Positions 1 through 8,281 of a stretch of 51,812 bases of DNA are shown here, piece after piece. A program made the translations under genes and the position numbers. Position 1 is the first letter of the stretch, and every line of letters starts with the position of its first letter. The stretch spans positions 1 through 51,812 of the forward strand of contig CADDYU010000009.1 in the NCBI GenBank assembly GCA_902810705.1. Reading direction: 5' to 3'. The notes beneath the pieces are model-generated. The model searched no databases and was not told the DNA's origin. It worked only from the letters and a program-made list of their open reading frames with translations. The DNA comes from Methylococcaceae bacterium. Its GTDB lineage: Bacteria > Pseudomonadota > Gammaproteobacteria > Methylococcales > Methylococcaceae.

Positions 1-891
1 GCATGGGCCATGGCGCGGCTCGGCGCGTTCCTGCCCGGCCGTCCGGGGCTCCTGGTCTGGGGCTCGGCCAGCCTGGTTTTTTGGGCGGGCTTGATCGGCC
101 TCATGGCGAGGGAAGTCTACGCGGTCTGAAACGTCCGGAACTACAAGGTCGTTTTCCTGCTCACGGCCTTTCTGGCGGCCGAAGGCGTTTTTTTCGTCGA
201 GGCTTGGGCCGGGGGAAGCGCCGGGGCGGAAGCCAGCCTTCGGGCGGGACTGTTCCTGGTGCTGGGCATGATTTCCCTGGTGGGCGGACGCATCATTCCG
301 GCGTTCACTCAGAACTGGTTGAAGCTCAACCGTCCTGAGCGGACTGTCCGGCTGCCGCCTTTCGATCGCGTCGATCTGGCCAGCGTGGCCGCGACGGTGG
401 TCTTCGGCGTCGGGTTCGTGGCATGGCCGGACTCGCGGCTGACCGGCTGGGCCGGCGTCGCGGCAGCCATCATCCAAATGGTCCGGGTGGCGCGCTGGCA
501 AGGCTGGCTGGCCCGGCAGGAGCCGCTGCTGTGGGTGCTGCATCTCGGCTACGCCTGGATACCGGTAGGTTTCGCGCTGTTGGGCCTGGCCATCCTGAAG
601 CTGCGCTTCCTGTTCGACAGCGGCATTCACGCGTTGAGCTACGGGGCCGTCGGCACCATGATCCTGGGGGTCGCCGCGCGGGTCGCCCTGGGCCACACCG
701 GGCGTCCATTGCGAGCGTCTCCCGCGATGACGGCGGCCTTTCTCCTGCTGACACTGGGCGCCTTGTGCCGGGTGCTGTCTCCCGCGGGCAGCGGCTGGCT
801 GAGCGCTTCGGTGGGATTCTGGCTGGCCGCCTATGGGCTGTTCCTGGCTCGATACACGCCGATTCTGTTTTCCCCGAGACTGAATGCCTGA
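1..891 (+). pseudogene. nnrS: NnrS family heme/copper membrane protein, 3' part, interrupted by in-frame TGA
   Basis: The frame starting at base 1 is open through the window edge and encodes a polytopic membrane protein ending at 891. The stretch LVGGRIIPAFTQNWL and the repeated hydrophobic helices match the NnrS family, which accompanies nitric-oxide reductases and helps cells resist nitrosative stress. One codon at 127-129 is TGA, in the context EVYAV-stop-NVRNYK, and the frame continues on both sides with family-like sequence, so a single TGG (Trp) to TGA change would explain it. The longest intact piece begins at ATG 259 (210 residues). It lies upstream of norCB on the same strand, which supports the identification. 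It may be a true pseudogene or a base-call error; the 5' end is outside the window. Confidence 0.7.
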
Positions 892-1039
892 CCATTCCCG
901 CGAATGAGGTAACGATCGTGCCGAGACCCGCGATGGGGATCGCTCTCCCCCAGACCGAATTGGCTTCCTTGAGGAAGACAGCCCCGCGCCACGCCGGCGA
1001 AGTCCATCAACTCAGGGCCCATGGCCTAAGCTTCCTGCC

Positions 1040-1393
1040 GTGATCCGACCCGTCGAGCTCCACGATTTCCTGCTCAGCTTTTTCGCCTCGGCCTCGATCA
1101 TCGTGAGCGGCGCCTGCTATGCGCTATTGTTCGCCTGGGCCAGGCTCGCCGGCCGGCGAGCCGTCCTGGCCTGGGCCTACGCCGCCTACGCCCTGCTGGC
1201 GGCCTCCGTCTGGCTATTGGCGGAAACCGCCCACTTCGAAGGCTACTGGCGGGTCCTGACCGGCGCGATGCTGGCCGGCTATTTTGTAGCCCCTCGGGCC
1301 GTTTTCCGGTTGTGCTCGGCGACGCACGCGGCCGAGCATGATGAACAGACTCGTTCTGCCATTTCCCGTCCCTCACAGGAGAATCCGCCGTGA
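1040..1393 (+). CDS. Small membrane protein of unknown function in the nor locus
   Basis: A 117-residue protein with three likely membrane helices (about residues 8-32, 39-60 and 68-88) and a polar C-terminal tail. GTG at 1040 is the only usual start codon after the upstream stop; no convincing ribosome-binding site precedes it. Its TGA overlaps the GTG of norC by four bases (GTGA at 1390-1393), so it is probably translationally coupled to norC. I do not recognise a family. Its position between nnrS and norCB suggests a role in assembling or anchoring the NO reductase, which is inference only. Confidence 0.65.
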   Translation: MIRPVELHDFLLSFFASASIIVSGACYALLFAWARLAGRRAVLAWAYAAYALLAASVWLLAETAHFEGYWRVLTGAMLAGYFVAPRAVFRLCSATHAAEHDEQTRSAISRPSQENPP

Positions 1394-1989
1394 ATCACAC
1401 CCCGCTCTGGGCGTCCGAAAGCTTCTGGAAAAAAGTCGCCATCTGGGTCACGGCCGGCTCGTTCGTGCTGCTGATCGTCCTGACCTTCGACTCCATGTCC
1501 AAGGTCCAGGCGGGCAGCCGGCGCGTGCCGGCGTACAGCGTCATCAACCAGAAGATCGATTACCGCTTCGACGCCCAACTGAACCGCTACATGCCCGTCA
1601 TTGGCGGCGATGAGCCCTTGTTCGATCGCCCATTGAGCGAGGCCGAGGCCGAAGCGCTGGTGACGCTGGGCAAGAAAACCACCCAGGCCAAGAACTGCAT
1701 CAACTGCCACACGATTCTGGGCAACGGGGCCTATTATGCGCCCGATCTGACCAAGTCCTGGCTGGACCCCAACTGGATCGACGCGGGCAACCGGGAAAAC
1801 CTGATGCTGGCCTTCCTCAAGAACCCGCCCGGGAACGCCCGCACTTACGGCACCGGGCGGCGCATGCCGCATCTCGGGATTACCGACGAGGAAGCCCGGG
1901 GCGTGATCGCCTTCCTCAAATGGATGTCGGCCATCGATACCAACGGCTTCCCCCATAACTTCAAGACCTTGTACGCGCAGGAGGAGTAG
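1390..1989 (+). CDS. norC: Nitric oxide reductase subunit C (membrane-anchored cytochrome c)
   Basis: NorC carries electrons from periplasmic donors to NorB for reduction of NO to N2O. The 199-residue product has one N-terminal membrane anchor (about residues 16-34), then a periplasmic cytochrome c domain. The heme-binding motif is C103-I-N-C106-H107, and Met159 in GRRMPHLGI is the likely sixth ligand. The GTG start at 1390 overlaps the stop of the preceding small membrane gene, and norB begins two bases after the norC stop, so the genes form one operon. Length and motif spacing are typical of NorC. Confidence 0.95.
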   Translation: MNHTPLWASESFWKKVAIWVTAGSFVLLIVLTFDSMSKVQAGSRRVPAYSVINQKIDYRFDAQLNRYMPVIGGDEPLFDRPLSEAEAEALVTLGKKTTQAKNCINCHTILGNGAYYAPDLTKSWLDPNWIDAGNRENLMLAFLKNPPGNARTYGTGRRMPHLGITDEEARGVIAFLKWMSAIDTNGFPHNFKTLYAQEE

Positions 1990-1991
1990 CC

Positions 1992-3506
1992 ATGCTCAAT
2001 ATCGCCGCCCTCTCGGGCAAAATCCAGGAGGCCTTCGGCGCCCTGGACCGCCACCATCTCAACGGCGGCCAACGGCTGGCCGTGAAATACTTCGCCGTGG
2101 CGATGATCCTGTTCCTGGCCCAACTTCTGTTCGGGCTCTTGGCCGCCATCCAGTTCGTCTGGCCGGGCTTCCTGTTCGACCTCGTCGATTTCAGCGTGAA
2201 CCGCATGGTCCACATCAATGCCATGGTGGTGTGGATGCTGTACGGGTTCATCGGCTCGGTGTACTGGTTCCTGGAGGAGGAAAGCGGCACCGAGATCGTC
2301 GGACTCAAATGGGGCGAGATCGCCTTCTACGTGCTGACCGGCGCAGTGGTCATCGTCGTGCTGGTGTATCTTCTCATCCAGACCGGCCCCGGCAACGATG
2401 CCACCCGCTGGCTCGTCAACGAGGGCCGCGAGTACATCGAAGCCCCCCGCTGGGCGGACATCGGCATCGTCACGGTGATGTTGGTGTTTTTCTACAACGT
2501 CGCGGGGACCTTCGCCAAGGGCCGCTGGTCGGGCATCTCGGGGGTTCTGACCCTGGACCTGGTGGCCCTGGCGGGTCTCTACATGGCGGGAATGTTCTAC
2601 TCCACCAACGTCACCGTGGACCAGTACTGGTGGTGGTGGGTGATCCATCTCTGGGTGGAGGCCACCTGGGAAGTGCTGGTGGGCTGCATCATGGCCTGGA
2701 GCCTCATGAAGCTGATCGGCGCCCGCCGCCGGATCGTGCAGACCTGGCTGTACATCGAGGTGGCCTTGATGTTCGGCTCGGGCATCCTGGGGCTTGGACA
2801 TCATTACTTCTGGATCGGCACGCCTGATTACTGGTTCACCATCGGCGGCTTCTTCTCCGCCCTGGAGCCGGTTCCCTTGGTCGCCATGGTGGTGCACTCC
2901 ATCTATGACGCCGGCGTGCACCGATTCCGCAGCACCAACCATCCGGCGTTGGGCTGGATCATCGCCCACACCTTCGGCAATTTCCTGGGCGCGGGCGTGT
3001 GGGGCTTCATGCACACCCTGCCCCAGATCAATCTCTACACCCACGGCACCCAATGGTCCGCCTCCCACGGCCATCTTTCCTTCTTCGGCGCCTACGCGAC
3101 CATCAACATCGCGTTCTTCTATCTGGCGGCGCAGCGGTGGCGCGGCAACGTCTGGATGGGCGGGGACCTCAAGGACAACGGCTGGAAGTGGAAATGGTCC
3201 ATGATCCTGCTGAACCTAGGCGTCATGGGCATGACCGTGGCGCTCCTGATCGCGGGCTACGAGCAATCCTTCATCGAGCGCGCGGTCGAGGGGTCCACCT
3301 GGGGCGGTTACTTCGCGGCCCAGAACCAGCCCTGGTTCGTGCAGGCCATGCTCTGGCGGCTGGTGTTCGGCGTGGTGACGCTCGCCGGCGCGCTGCTCCT
3401 CACTTGGGATCTCCTGACCATCGGCGCGGGGGAAACCCGGCTGGCGCTGGTCCTTGAGCCGGAGGAGGAATTAGCCGCCGAACCGACCGTGGCTGTCGCG
3501 AAATGA
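1992..3506 (+). CDS. norB: Nitric oxide reductase subunit B (cNOR catalytic subunit)
   Basis: Catalytic heme-copper-oxidase-superfamily subunit that reduces 2 NO to N2O at a heme b3/FeB centre in the cytoplasmic membrane. The 504 residues form about 12 helices. Ligands can be matched to cNOR: His74 and His361 for low-spin heme b, His359 for heme b3 (motif SASHGHLSFFGAY), and His219, His270 and His271 for FeB (VIHLWVEATWE and GHHYF). Glu223 and Glu292 correspond to the conserved catalytic glutamates. There is no N-terminal quinol-oxidising extension, and norC is adjacent, so this is the cytochrome-c-dependent type. NorD and NorQ genes are not in the window. Confidence 0.96.
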   Translation: MLNIAALSGKIQEAFGALDRHHLNGGQRLAVKYFAVAMILFLAQLLFGLLAAIQFVWPGFLFDLVDFSVNRMVHINAMVVWMLYGFIGSVYWFLEEESGTEIVGLKWGEIAFYVLTGAVVIVVLVYLLIQTGPGNDATRWLVNEGREYIEAPRWADIGIVTVMLVFFYNVAGTFAKGRWSGISGVLTLDLVALAGLYMAGMFYSTNVTVDQYWWWWVIHLWVEATWEVLVGCIMAWSLMKLIGARRRIVQTWLYIEVALMFGSGILGLGHHYFWIGTPDYWFTIGGFFSALEPVPLVAMVVHSIYDAGVHRFRSTNHPALGWIIAHTFGNFLGAGVWGFMHTLPQINLYTHGTQWSASHGHLSFFGAYATINIAFFYLAAQRWRGNVWMGGDLKDNGWKWKWSMILLNLGVMGMTVALLIAGYEQSFIERAVEGSTWGGYFAAQNQPWFVQAMLWRLVFGVVTLAGALLLTWDLLTIGAGETRLALVLEPEEELAAEPTVAVAK

Positions 3507-3553
3507 CCGGAGCCGGTCCTGCCGAGATCTATCGGCAGTTCGGGGGGATGGCC

Positions 3554-3582
3554 CAGAGGTTCGCCGCTGTGGCGAGCCTCTG
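3554..3582 (+). terminator. Stable hairpin downstream of norB
   Basis: A 12-bp stem (3554-3565 with 3571-3582, one G-U pair) closes a five-base loop 48 bases after the norB stop. No T-run follows, so it may be an mRNA-stabilising or Rho-assisted structure rather than an intrinsic terminator. A smaller CTGCCGA/TCGGCAG stem lies just upstream. Confidence 0.4.
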
Positions 3583-3661
3583 AGCCCCTCGGGAAGGAGG
3601 CCATCAGCTTTGACTCTCTCCATCCCGAGGCTCCCGCCGACTTTTCGCATCGAGCCTCGGT

Positions 3662-3958
3662 TCAAACCTCTCCCTGCGCCGTCACCGGGGAGATCCAATA
3701 ATGAATACCGGTTCCCGCGAAATCCCGCCGCAGCCGCTCGACCAGCGACCCCCATTCCGTTTCGGGAAGGTGCATATCGAAGCGGACATGGCGCTTGCGT
3801 CCGCTGACCTGCTCGGCCAGCGTCAGGCCCTCTTGGCGGCTGGTATGGCCGTTCACGGGAAAGCTACTGAATCCGTACTCGAAGGCGAGCAGCCAGTCGA
3901 CCAACGGTTCTTCCAGGCGAGGCGGAGCGATGAGCGTAAGCAGGTAGAACTTATCCAT
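3662..3958 (-). CDS. DUF3240 family protein associated with a metal efflux pump
   Basis: A 98-residue soluble protein starting MDKFYLLTLIAPPRLEE and ending HYWISPVTAQGEV. Its size and pattern fit DUF3240, a small PII-like (ferredoxin-fold) family usually found beside CzcA-type RND pumps. It begins 25 bases after the RND pump stop and is probably co-transcribed with it. The family is thought to regulate or assist the efflux system; nothing here shows how. Confidence 0.75.
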   Translation of the reverse strand: MDKFYLLTLIAPPRLEEPLVDWLLAFEYGFSSFPVNGHTSRQEGLTLAEQVSGRKRHVRFDMHLPETEWGSLVERLRRDFAGTGIHYWISPVTAQGEV

Positions 3959-3983
3959 GGGATTTTCGGAATGCGTCGAAGGC

Positions 3984-6900
3984 CTAAATTTGCAATCCCT
4001 TCCTCCGAGCCTCTTCGAGAGCGCGGGAAGATCTCGCCTCGCCGTAGCGGCGATAGAGGAGAGGCAGAAGCACCAAGGTCAGGAGGGTCGAGGTGATGAG
4101 GCCGCCGACGCCGACGATGGCCAGCGGGCGCTGGATTTCCGAGCCGGGGCCGGTGGCGAACAGCAGGGGCACGAGGCCAAAGGCGGCGATGCCGGCGGTC
4201 ATCAGCACGGGCCGGAGCCTGCGCGCGGCGCCCATCGTCACCACCTGATCCATGGGCAATCCCAGGGCTCGCAGCTGGTTGAAATAGCTCACCATCACGA
4301 CGCCGTTCAGGACGGCGATCCCCAACAGGGAGATGAAGCCCACCGAGGCCGACACCGAGAGATATTCCCCAGACAGCCATATGCCGTACACCCCGCCGAT
4401 GAGGGCCAGCGGCACGTTCGCCAGCACCAGCGCCGCCTGGCGCAGCGATTGGAAGGTGGAGTACAGCAGCAGGAAAATCAAGCCTAGCGATACCGGAATG
4501 ACCACCGCCAGGCGGGCGGCGGCGCGCTGCTGATTCTCGAACTGGCCGCCCCACTGGAGGTAATAGCCGGCGGGCAGTTGCACCTGTCCGGCCACGGCCT
4601 TCTTGGCGGCGTCCACGAAACCCACCAGATCTCGCCCCTCCACGTTGCTGCGCACCACGGAGAAGCGCTGGCCGCGCTCGCGGTTGACCGCCACCACGCC
4701 TTCCACCGGCTCGATCCTCGCCACCGCCGACAGCGGCACCCGCCGCCCGTCGGGCAGGGCGATCTGGAGGGTGGACATGTTGGCCGGCTCGCCGGAGCCC
4801 CGCAGCAGCAGAGGCGTGCGGCGGACGCCTTCCTGGACGATGCCGAGCTTGAGCCCCTCGATCTGGGCCCTTAGCGTGTCGGCTAGGGAATCGGAATCGA
4901 GGCCCAAGCGGCCCGCCGCCAGCCGATCGACCTTCACCACCAGGTACTGCAGCCCAGCGTTGCGGATGGTGAACACGTCGGAAGCACCGGGTATCTTCCG
5001 CAGCACGGCGGCGATTTCCTCGGCCTTGGCGTTCAGCACGGCGAGTTCCGGACCGTAGAGCTTCACCGCCAGGTCGCCGCGCACCCCGGTCAGCATCTCG
5101 GTGACCCGCATCTGGATCGGCTGGGTGAAGCCGTAGGCGATGCCGGGAATGCCGGCCAGGACCTTGCGAATCTCCTCGATCAGGACCTCCTTGCTGTCCT
5201 CGCGCCATTCCGAGGGCGGCTTCAGGATCAGGAAGTTGTCGGTATCGTGCGCGCCCATGGGGTCCAGGCCGATCTCGTCCACCCCGACCCGGGACACGGT
5301 GCGGACCACTTCCGGCACATGCTCGAGGATGGCTTTCTGAATGCGCTCGTCCAGCCGCACCGATTCCTCCAGGGTGATGGACGGCAGCTTCTCCACCTGG
5401 ACGATGATATCGCCCTCGTCCAGGATGGGCATGAAGGTCTTGCCGATTTGGGCGTAGACCGCCAGGGTGGACGCCAGCAGCAGTCCCGCCACCAGCATCA
5501 CCGTCCGGCCGTGGGCGAGCGACCACCCCAGCACCGGTCGATACAGCGCGAGGAGCTTCCGCGCCAGCCAGGGGTCCTCGTGCTTGACCCGCTGCATCAG
5601 GAAAGAAGCCAGCACCGGGATCACGATCAGCGAGAAGATCAGGGAACCCGTCATGGCGAACACGTTGGTGTAGGCCACCGGCTTGAACAGCTTGCCTTCC
5701 AGCCCCTCGAGGGAGAACAGCGGCACGAACACGATACCGATGATGAGGGTGCCCGAGACCACCGGCGCCGTGACTTCGCGCATGGCCCGGTAGATGAGGT
5801 GCAGCCGGGGCAGCCGGCCGGTCTTGCCGTGCTCGGCCAGATGTGTGGTGATGTTCTCCACCACCACGACCGCCGGATCGACCAGCTTGCCGATGGCGAT
5901 GGCGAGGCCGCCGAGGCTCATGAGATTGGCGGTCAGGCCGAAGCGGTCCATCAAAAGGAAGGTGAACAAGGCCACCAGCGGCAGGATGAAGGCGACGGTC
6001 AGCGCCGCCCGGAAATCGCCCAGGAACAGGACCAGCAGGATGAGCACCAGGATTATCGCTTCCACCAGGGCCCGGACCATGGTGTGCACCGCTTTCCCGA
6101 CCAGGTCGCCGCGGTTGTAGAACACGCTGACGGCGACGCCCTTGGGCAGCGCCGAGCGGATTTCCTCGAGCTTGCGTTCCACGCCTTCGACCACCTGCCG
6201 GGCATTCGCGCCCCGCAGACTCAATACCAGCCCTTCGACCGTCTCCTCGATACCGTTCTGGCTCACGGCACCGTAGCGGGTTAAAGCACCGATGCGCACT
6301 TCGGCCACGTCGCCCACGGTGATGGGAATGCCGTTCCGATTGGCGACGACGATGGTGCGCACGTCATCCAGATCCACGATACGGCCTTCGGCCCGCACCA
6401 GCAGCGCTTCCTCGCCTTGCGCCAGGCGGCCGGCGCCGTCGTTGCGGTTGTTGGCTCGGAGCGCGGCGGTCAGCTCGCCGATGCTCACGCCTCGTGCCGC
6501 GAGCGCGAGATTGTCGGGGATGACCTCGAAGCTCCGCACCATCCCGCCCAGGACGTTCACGTCGGCGACGCCCGGCACGGTGCGGAGCGCCGGACGGATC
6601 ACCCAGTCCAGGAGACTGCGCCGCTCGGTGAGGCTCAGTCCCTCGCCTTCCACGGTGAACATGAACATCTCGCCGAGCGGCGTGGTCATGGGCGCCATGC
6701 CGCCTTCGACGTTCGCCGGCAGATTCCCCCAGACGCCACTCAGGCGCTCCGCCACCTGCTGGCGCGCCCAATAAATGTCGGTGCCCTCCTCGAAATCGAG
6801 GGTGATGTCGGTGAGGGCGTATTTGGCGATGGAGCGGAGCATGGTCTGCCTGGGGATACCGAGCAACTCTACCTCGATGGGCGCGGTGACGCGCGCTTCC

Positions 6901-7082
6901 ACCTCTTCCGGGGTCATGCCCGGCACCTTGACGATGACCTTGACCTGGGTGGGCGAAACGTCGGGAAAGGCATCGATGGGCAGGTTGACGGCCGAAAACC
7001 CGCCCGCCGCGGCGAGGAGCAGCGCGGCCAAAAGGGTGAAAACCCGCTGGGTCAAGGCGAACTGGATCAGCCGCGCGATCAC
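3984..7082 (-). CDS. czcA: Heavy-metal efflux RND pump (CzcA/CusA-like)
   Basis: Inner-membrane proton-driven pump of the HME-RND family, 1032 residues, the usual length. The N-terminus (helix, then LPIDAFPDVSPTQVKV) and the later GDFRAALTVAFILPL and VGFISLLGIAVLNGVVMV segments are typical. It would export divalent or monovalent metal ions through the adaptor and outer-membrane channel encoded just upstream. In the fourth membrane helix the sequence is AIGKLVDPAVVVVEN: the first Asp of the CzcA motif DFG-xxx-DGA-xxx-EN is absent and only the second Asp and the Glu remain, so the metal specificity should not be assumed to be Co/Zn/Cd. The GTG start overlaps the stop of the adaptor gene (GTGA). 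Confidence 0.93.
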   Translation of the reverse strand: MIARLIQFALTQRVFTLLAALLLAAAGGFSAVNLPIDAFPDVSPTQVKVIVKVPGMTPEEVEARVTAPIEVELLGIPRQTMLRSIAKYALTDITLDFEEGTDIYWARQQVAERLSGVWGNLPANVEGGMAPMTTPLGEMFMFTVEGEGLSLTERRSLLDWVIRPALRTVPGVADVNVLGGMVRSFEVIPDNLALAARGVSIGELTAALRANNRNDGAGRLAQGEEALLVRAEGRIVDLDDVRTIVVANRNGIPITVGDVAEVRIGALTRYGAVSQNGIEETVEGLVLSLRGANARQVVEGVERKLEEIRSALPKGVAVSVFYNRGDLVGKAVHTMVRALVEAIILVLILLVLFLGDFRAALTVAFILPLVALFTFLLMDRFGLTANLMSLGGLAIAIGKLVDPAVVVVENITTHLAEHGKTGRLPRLHLIYRAMREVTAPVVSGTLIIGIVFVPLFSLEGLEGKLFKPVAYTNVFAMTGSLIFSLIVIPVLASFLMQRVKHEDPWLARKLLALYRPVLGWSLAHGRTVMLVAGLLLASTLAVYAQIGKTFMPILDEGDIIVQVEKLPSITLEESVRLDERIQKAILEHVPEVVRTVSRVGVDEIGLDPMGAHDTDNFLILKPPSEWREDSKEVLIEEIRKVLAGIPGIAYGFTQPIQMRVTEMLTGVRGDLAVKLYGPELAVLNAKAEEIAAVLRKIPGASDVFTIRNAGLQYLVVKVDRLAAGRLGLDSDSLADTLRAQIEGLKLGIVQEGVRRTPLLLRGSGEPANMSTLQIALPDGRRVPLSAVARIEPVEGVVAVNRERGQRFSVVRSNVEGRDLVGFVDAAKKAVAGQVQLPAGYYLQWGGQFENQQRAAARLAVVIPVSLGLIFLLLYSTFQSLRQAALVLANVPLALIGGVYGIWLSGEYLSVSASVGFISLLGIAVLNGVVMVSYFNQLRALGLPMDQVVTMGAARRLRPVLMTAGIAAFGLVPLLFATGPGSEIQRPLAIVGVGGLITSTLLTLVLLPLLYRRYGEARSSRALEEARRKGLQI

Positions 7083-8281
7083 TCGTGCTCTCCGACCCCC
7101 AGCCAGGCAGCCTTGAGCGCCGCCACGCCTTGCACGGCCACTTTCTCGGCCGGCCTTAGCCCCTCGTGAATGGTCACGCTGTAAGGCTCCTGCCCCGCGA
7201 CGGCCACTTCACGGACTTCGAAGCCCTCTTGAGTTTCCACGAAAGCGTAATGCCTGCCTTCGTAGCTGATCACCGCGGCGACGGGCACCCGGAAGATACG
7301 ATCGGTGCTCCGGTGCATCAGCTGCACGTTGACGTTCATGCCGGGCCGAAGCTCAGCGGCGCCTTGCTCCACCACGGCCCGCACCAGGGCGCTTTGGCTT
7401 TGCGGATTGACGCTCTGGCTGACTTCGATGATGCGGGCCGCGGCCCTGGGATTTTCCACCGTGACCCGGTCGCCGATCCGGACCTCGTGCAGCCGTTCCT
7501 GGGGCATGTCGACTTCCAGCCACAGTTCGTCAAGCTTGCCGATGCGGAACAAGGGTGCCAGCGCGTCCACCCGCTGGCCCACTACCGCCATGCGCTCCAG
7601 CACCACGCCATCGATCGGCGAGCGCACTTCCAAAAGACTGTCGAGCCGACGGCTGGTTTTGAGCTTTTCCACGTCGGCGGCGCTCAAACCCGAGACGAGC
7701 AGGGTCTGCTCCGCGGCCCCGAGAGTGGCCTGGGCCTTGTCGAAATCGATCTTGGTTTCCTGCCAGCGCAGGCGCGAAATCACGCCTTCCTGGACCAGGG
7801 CCTGATCCCGGTTCAACCGGGCCTGGGCCACGCTGAACGCGGAAGCGGCATCGAGCAGGCTGCGCTGGAGATCCAGCAGCGCGGTGCTGCGAATCTGGGC
7901 CAAGGATTGATCTTTGGAAACTCTGACCCCCAAAGGCACACTCACGTGACTGACAACCCCGGCGAGCAGGGCGCTGACCACGAATTCCCGGGCCGGCGGC
8001 AGCACCACCCGCCCGGGCGCCCGGGCCAGTGGCATGGCGGATACCGGCTCCGGCAACGCGGTGCGGATATCGAGATGGGCAATCTGCTCGGCCGACAACC
8101 GGATCAGGCCCTCCGCCGCCGCGGCCGGGAAAACCAGGCTCAATCCCAACAGGCATCCGCTGATACACTCGGCGGCAGCTCGCAGCCTGGACCGACGCAG
8201 AACACCCAATACGGCATGGATCACACCACGCGGCGGGTTAACTCCCTCAGCCCGGCCCACGGGAGAAAAACCCGGCCTCAC
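7079..8281 (-). CDS. czcB: Efflux RND periplasmic adaptor subunit (membrane fusion protein)
   Basis: Periplasmic adaptor linking the RND pump to the TolC-like channel. The product is up to 400 residues, with a signal peptide near CLLGLSLVFPAAAA, a barrel-sandwich/lipoyl segment, a coiled-coil hairpin and the typical VRSPIDGVVLERMAVVGQRV segment. GTG at 8281 overlaps the stop of the outer-membrane gene (GTGA), but GTG at 8224 would give a more ordinary signal-peptide start; the present sequence cannot decide between them. Part of the czcCBA-DUF3240 operon on this strand. Confidence 0.9.
   Translation of the reverse strand: MRPGFSPVGRAEGVNPPRGVIHAVLGVLRRSRLRAAAECISGCLLGLSLVFPAAAAEGLIRLSAEQIAHLDIRTALPEPVSAMPLARAPGRVVLPPAREFVVSALLAGVVSHVSVPLGVRVSKDQSLAQIRSTALLDLQRSLLDAASAFSVAQARLNRDQALVQEGVISRLRWQETKIDFDKAQATLGAAEQTLLVSGLSAADVEKLKTSRRLDSLLEVRSPIDGVVLERMAVVGQRVDALAPLFRIGKLDELWLEVDMPQERLHEVRIGDRVTVENPRAAARIIEVSQSVNPQSQSALVRAVVEQGAAELRPGMNVNVQLMHRSTDRIFRVPVAAVISYEGRHYAFVETQEGFEVREVAVAGQEPYSVTIHEGLRPAEKVAVQGVAALKAAWLGVGEHE

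Noticed and set aside
127..129. TGA in nnrS as selenocysteine or recoded codon
   Set aside because: No selenocysteine insertion hairpin follows, and the family has no known Sec; many other genes here use TGA as stop.
1845..3074. 409-codon minus-strand frame opposite norC/norB
   Set aside because: Mirror of the norB coding frame in high-GC sequence; His/Asp/Gly-rich translation with no domain; norB is certain.
3853..5526. 557-codon minus-strand frame overlapping the RND pump
   Set aside because: Same strand but shifted frame, Arg/Gly/Pro-rich translation typical of a shadow; the pump frame has family motifs throughout.
5247..6284. 345-codon plus-strand frame opposite the RND pump
   Set aside because: Antisense mirror, low-complexity His/Gln/Asp-rich translation.
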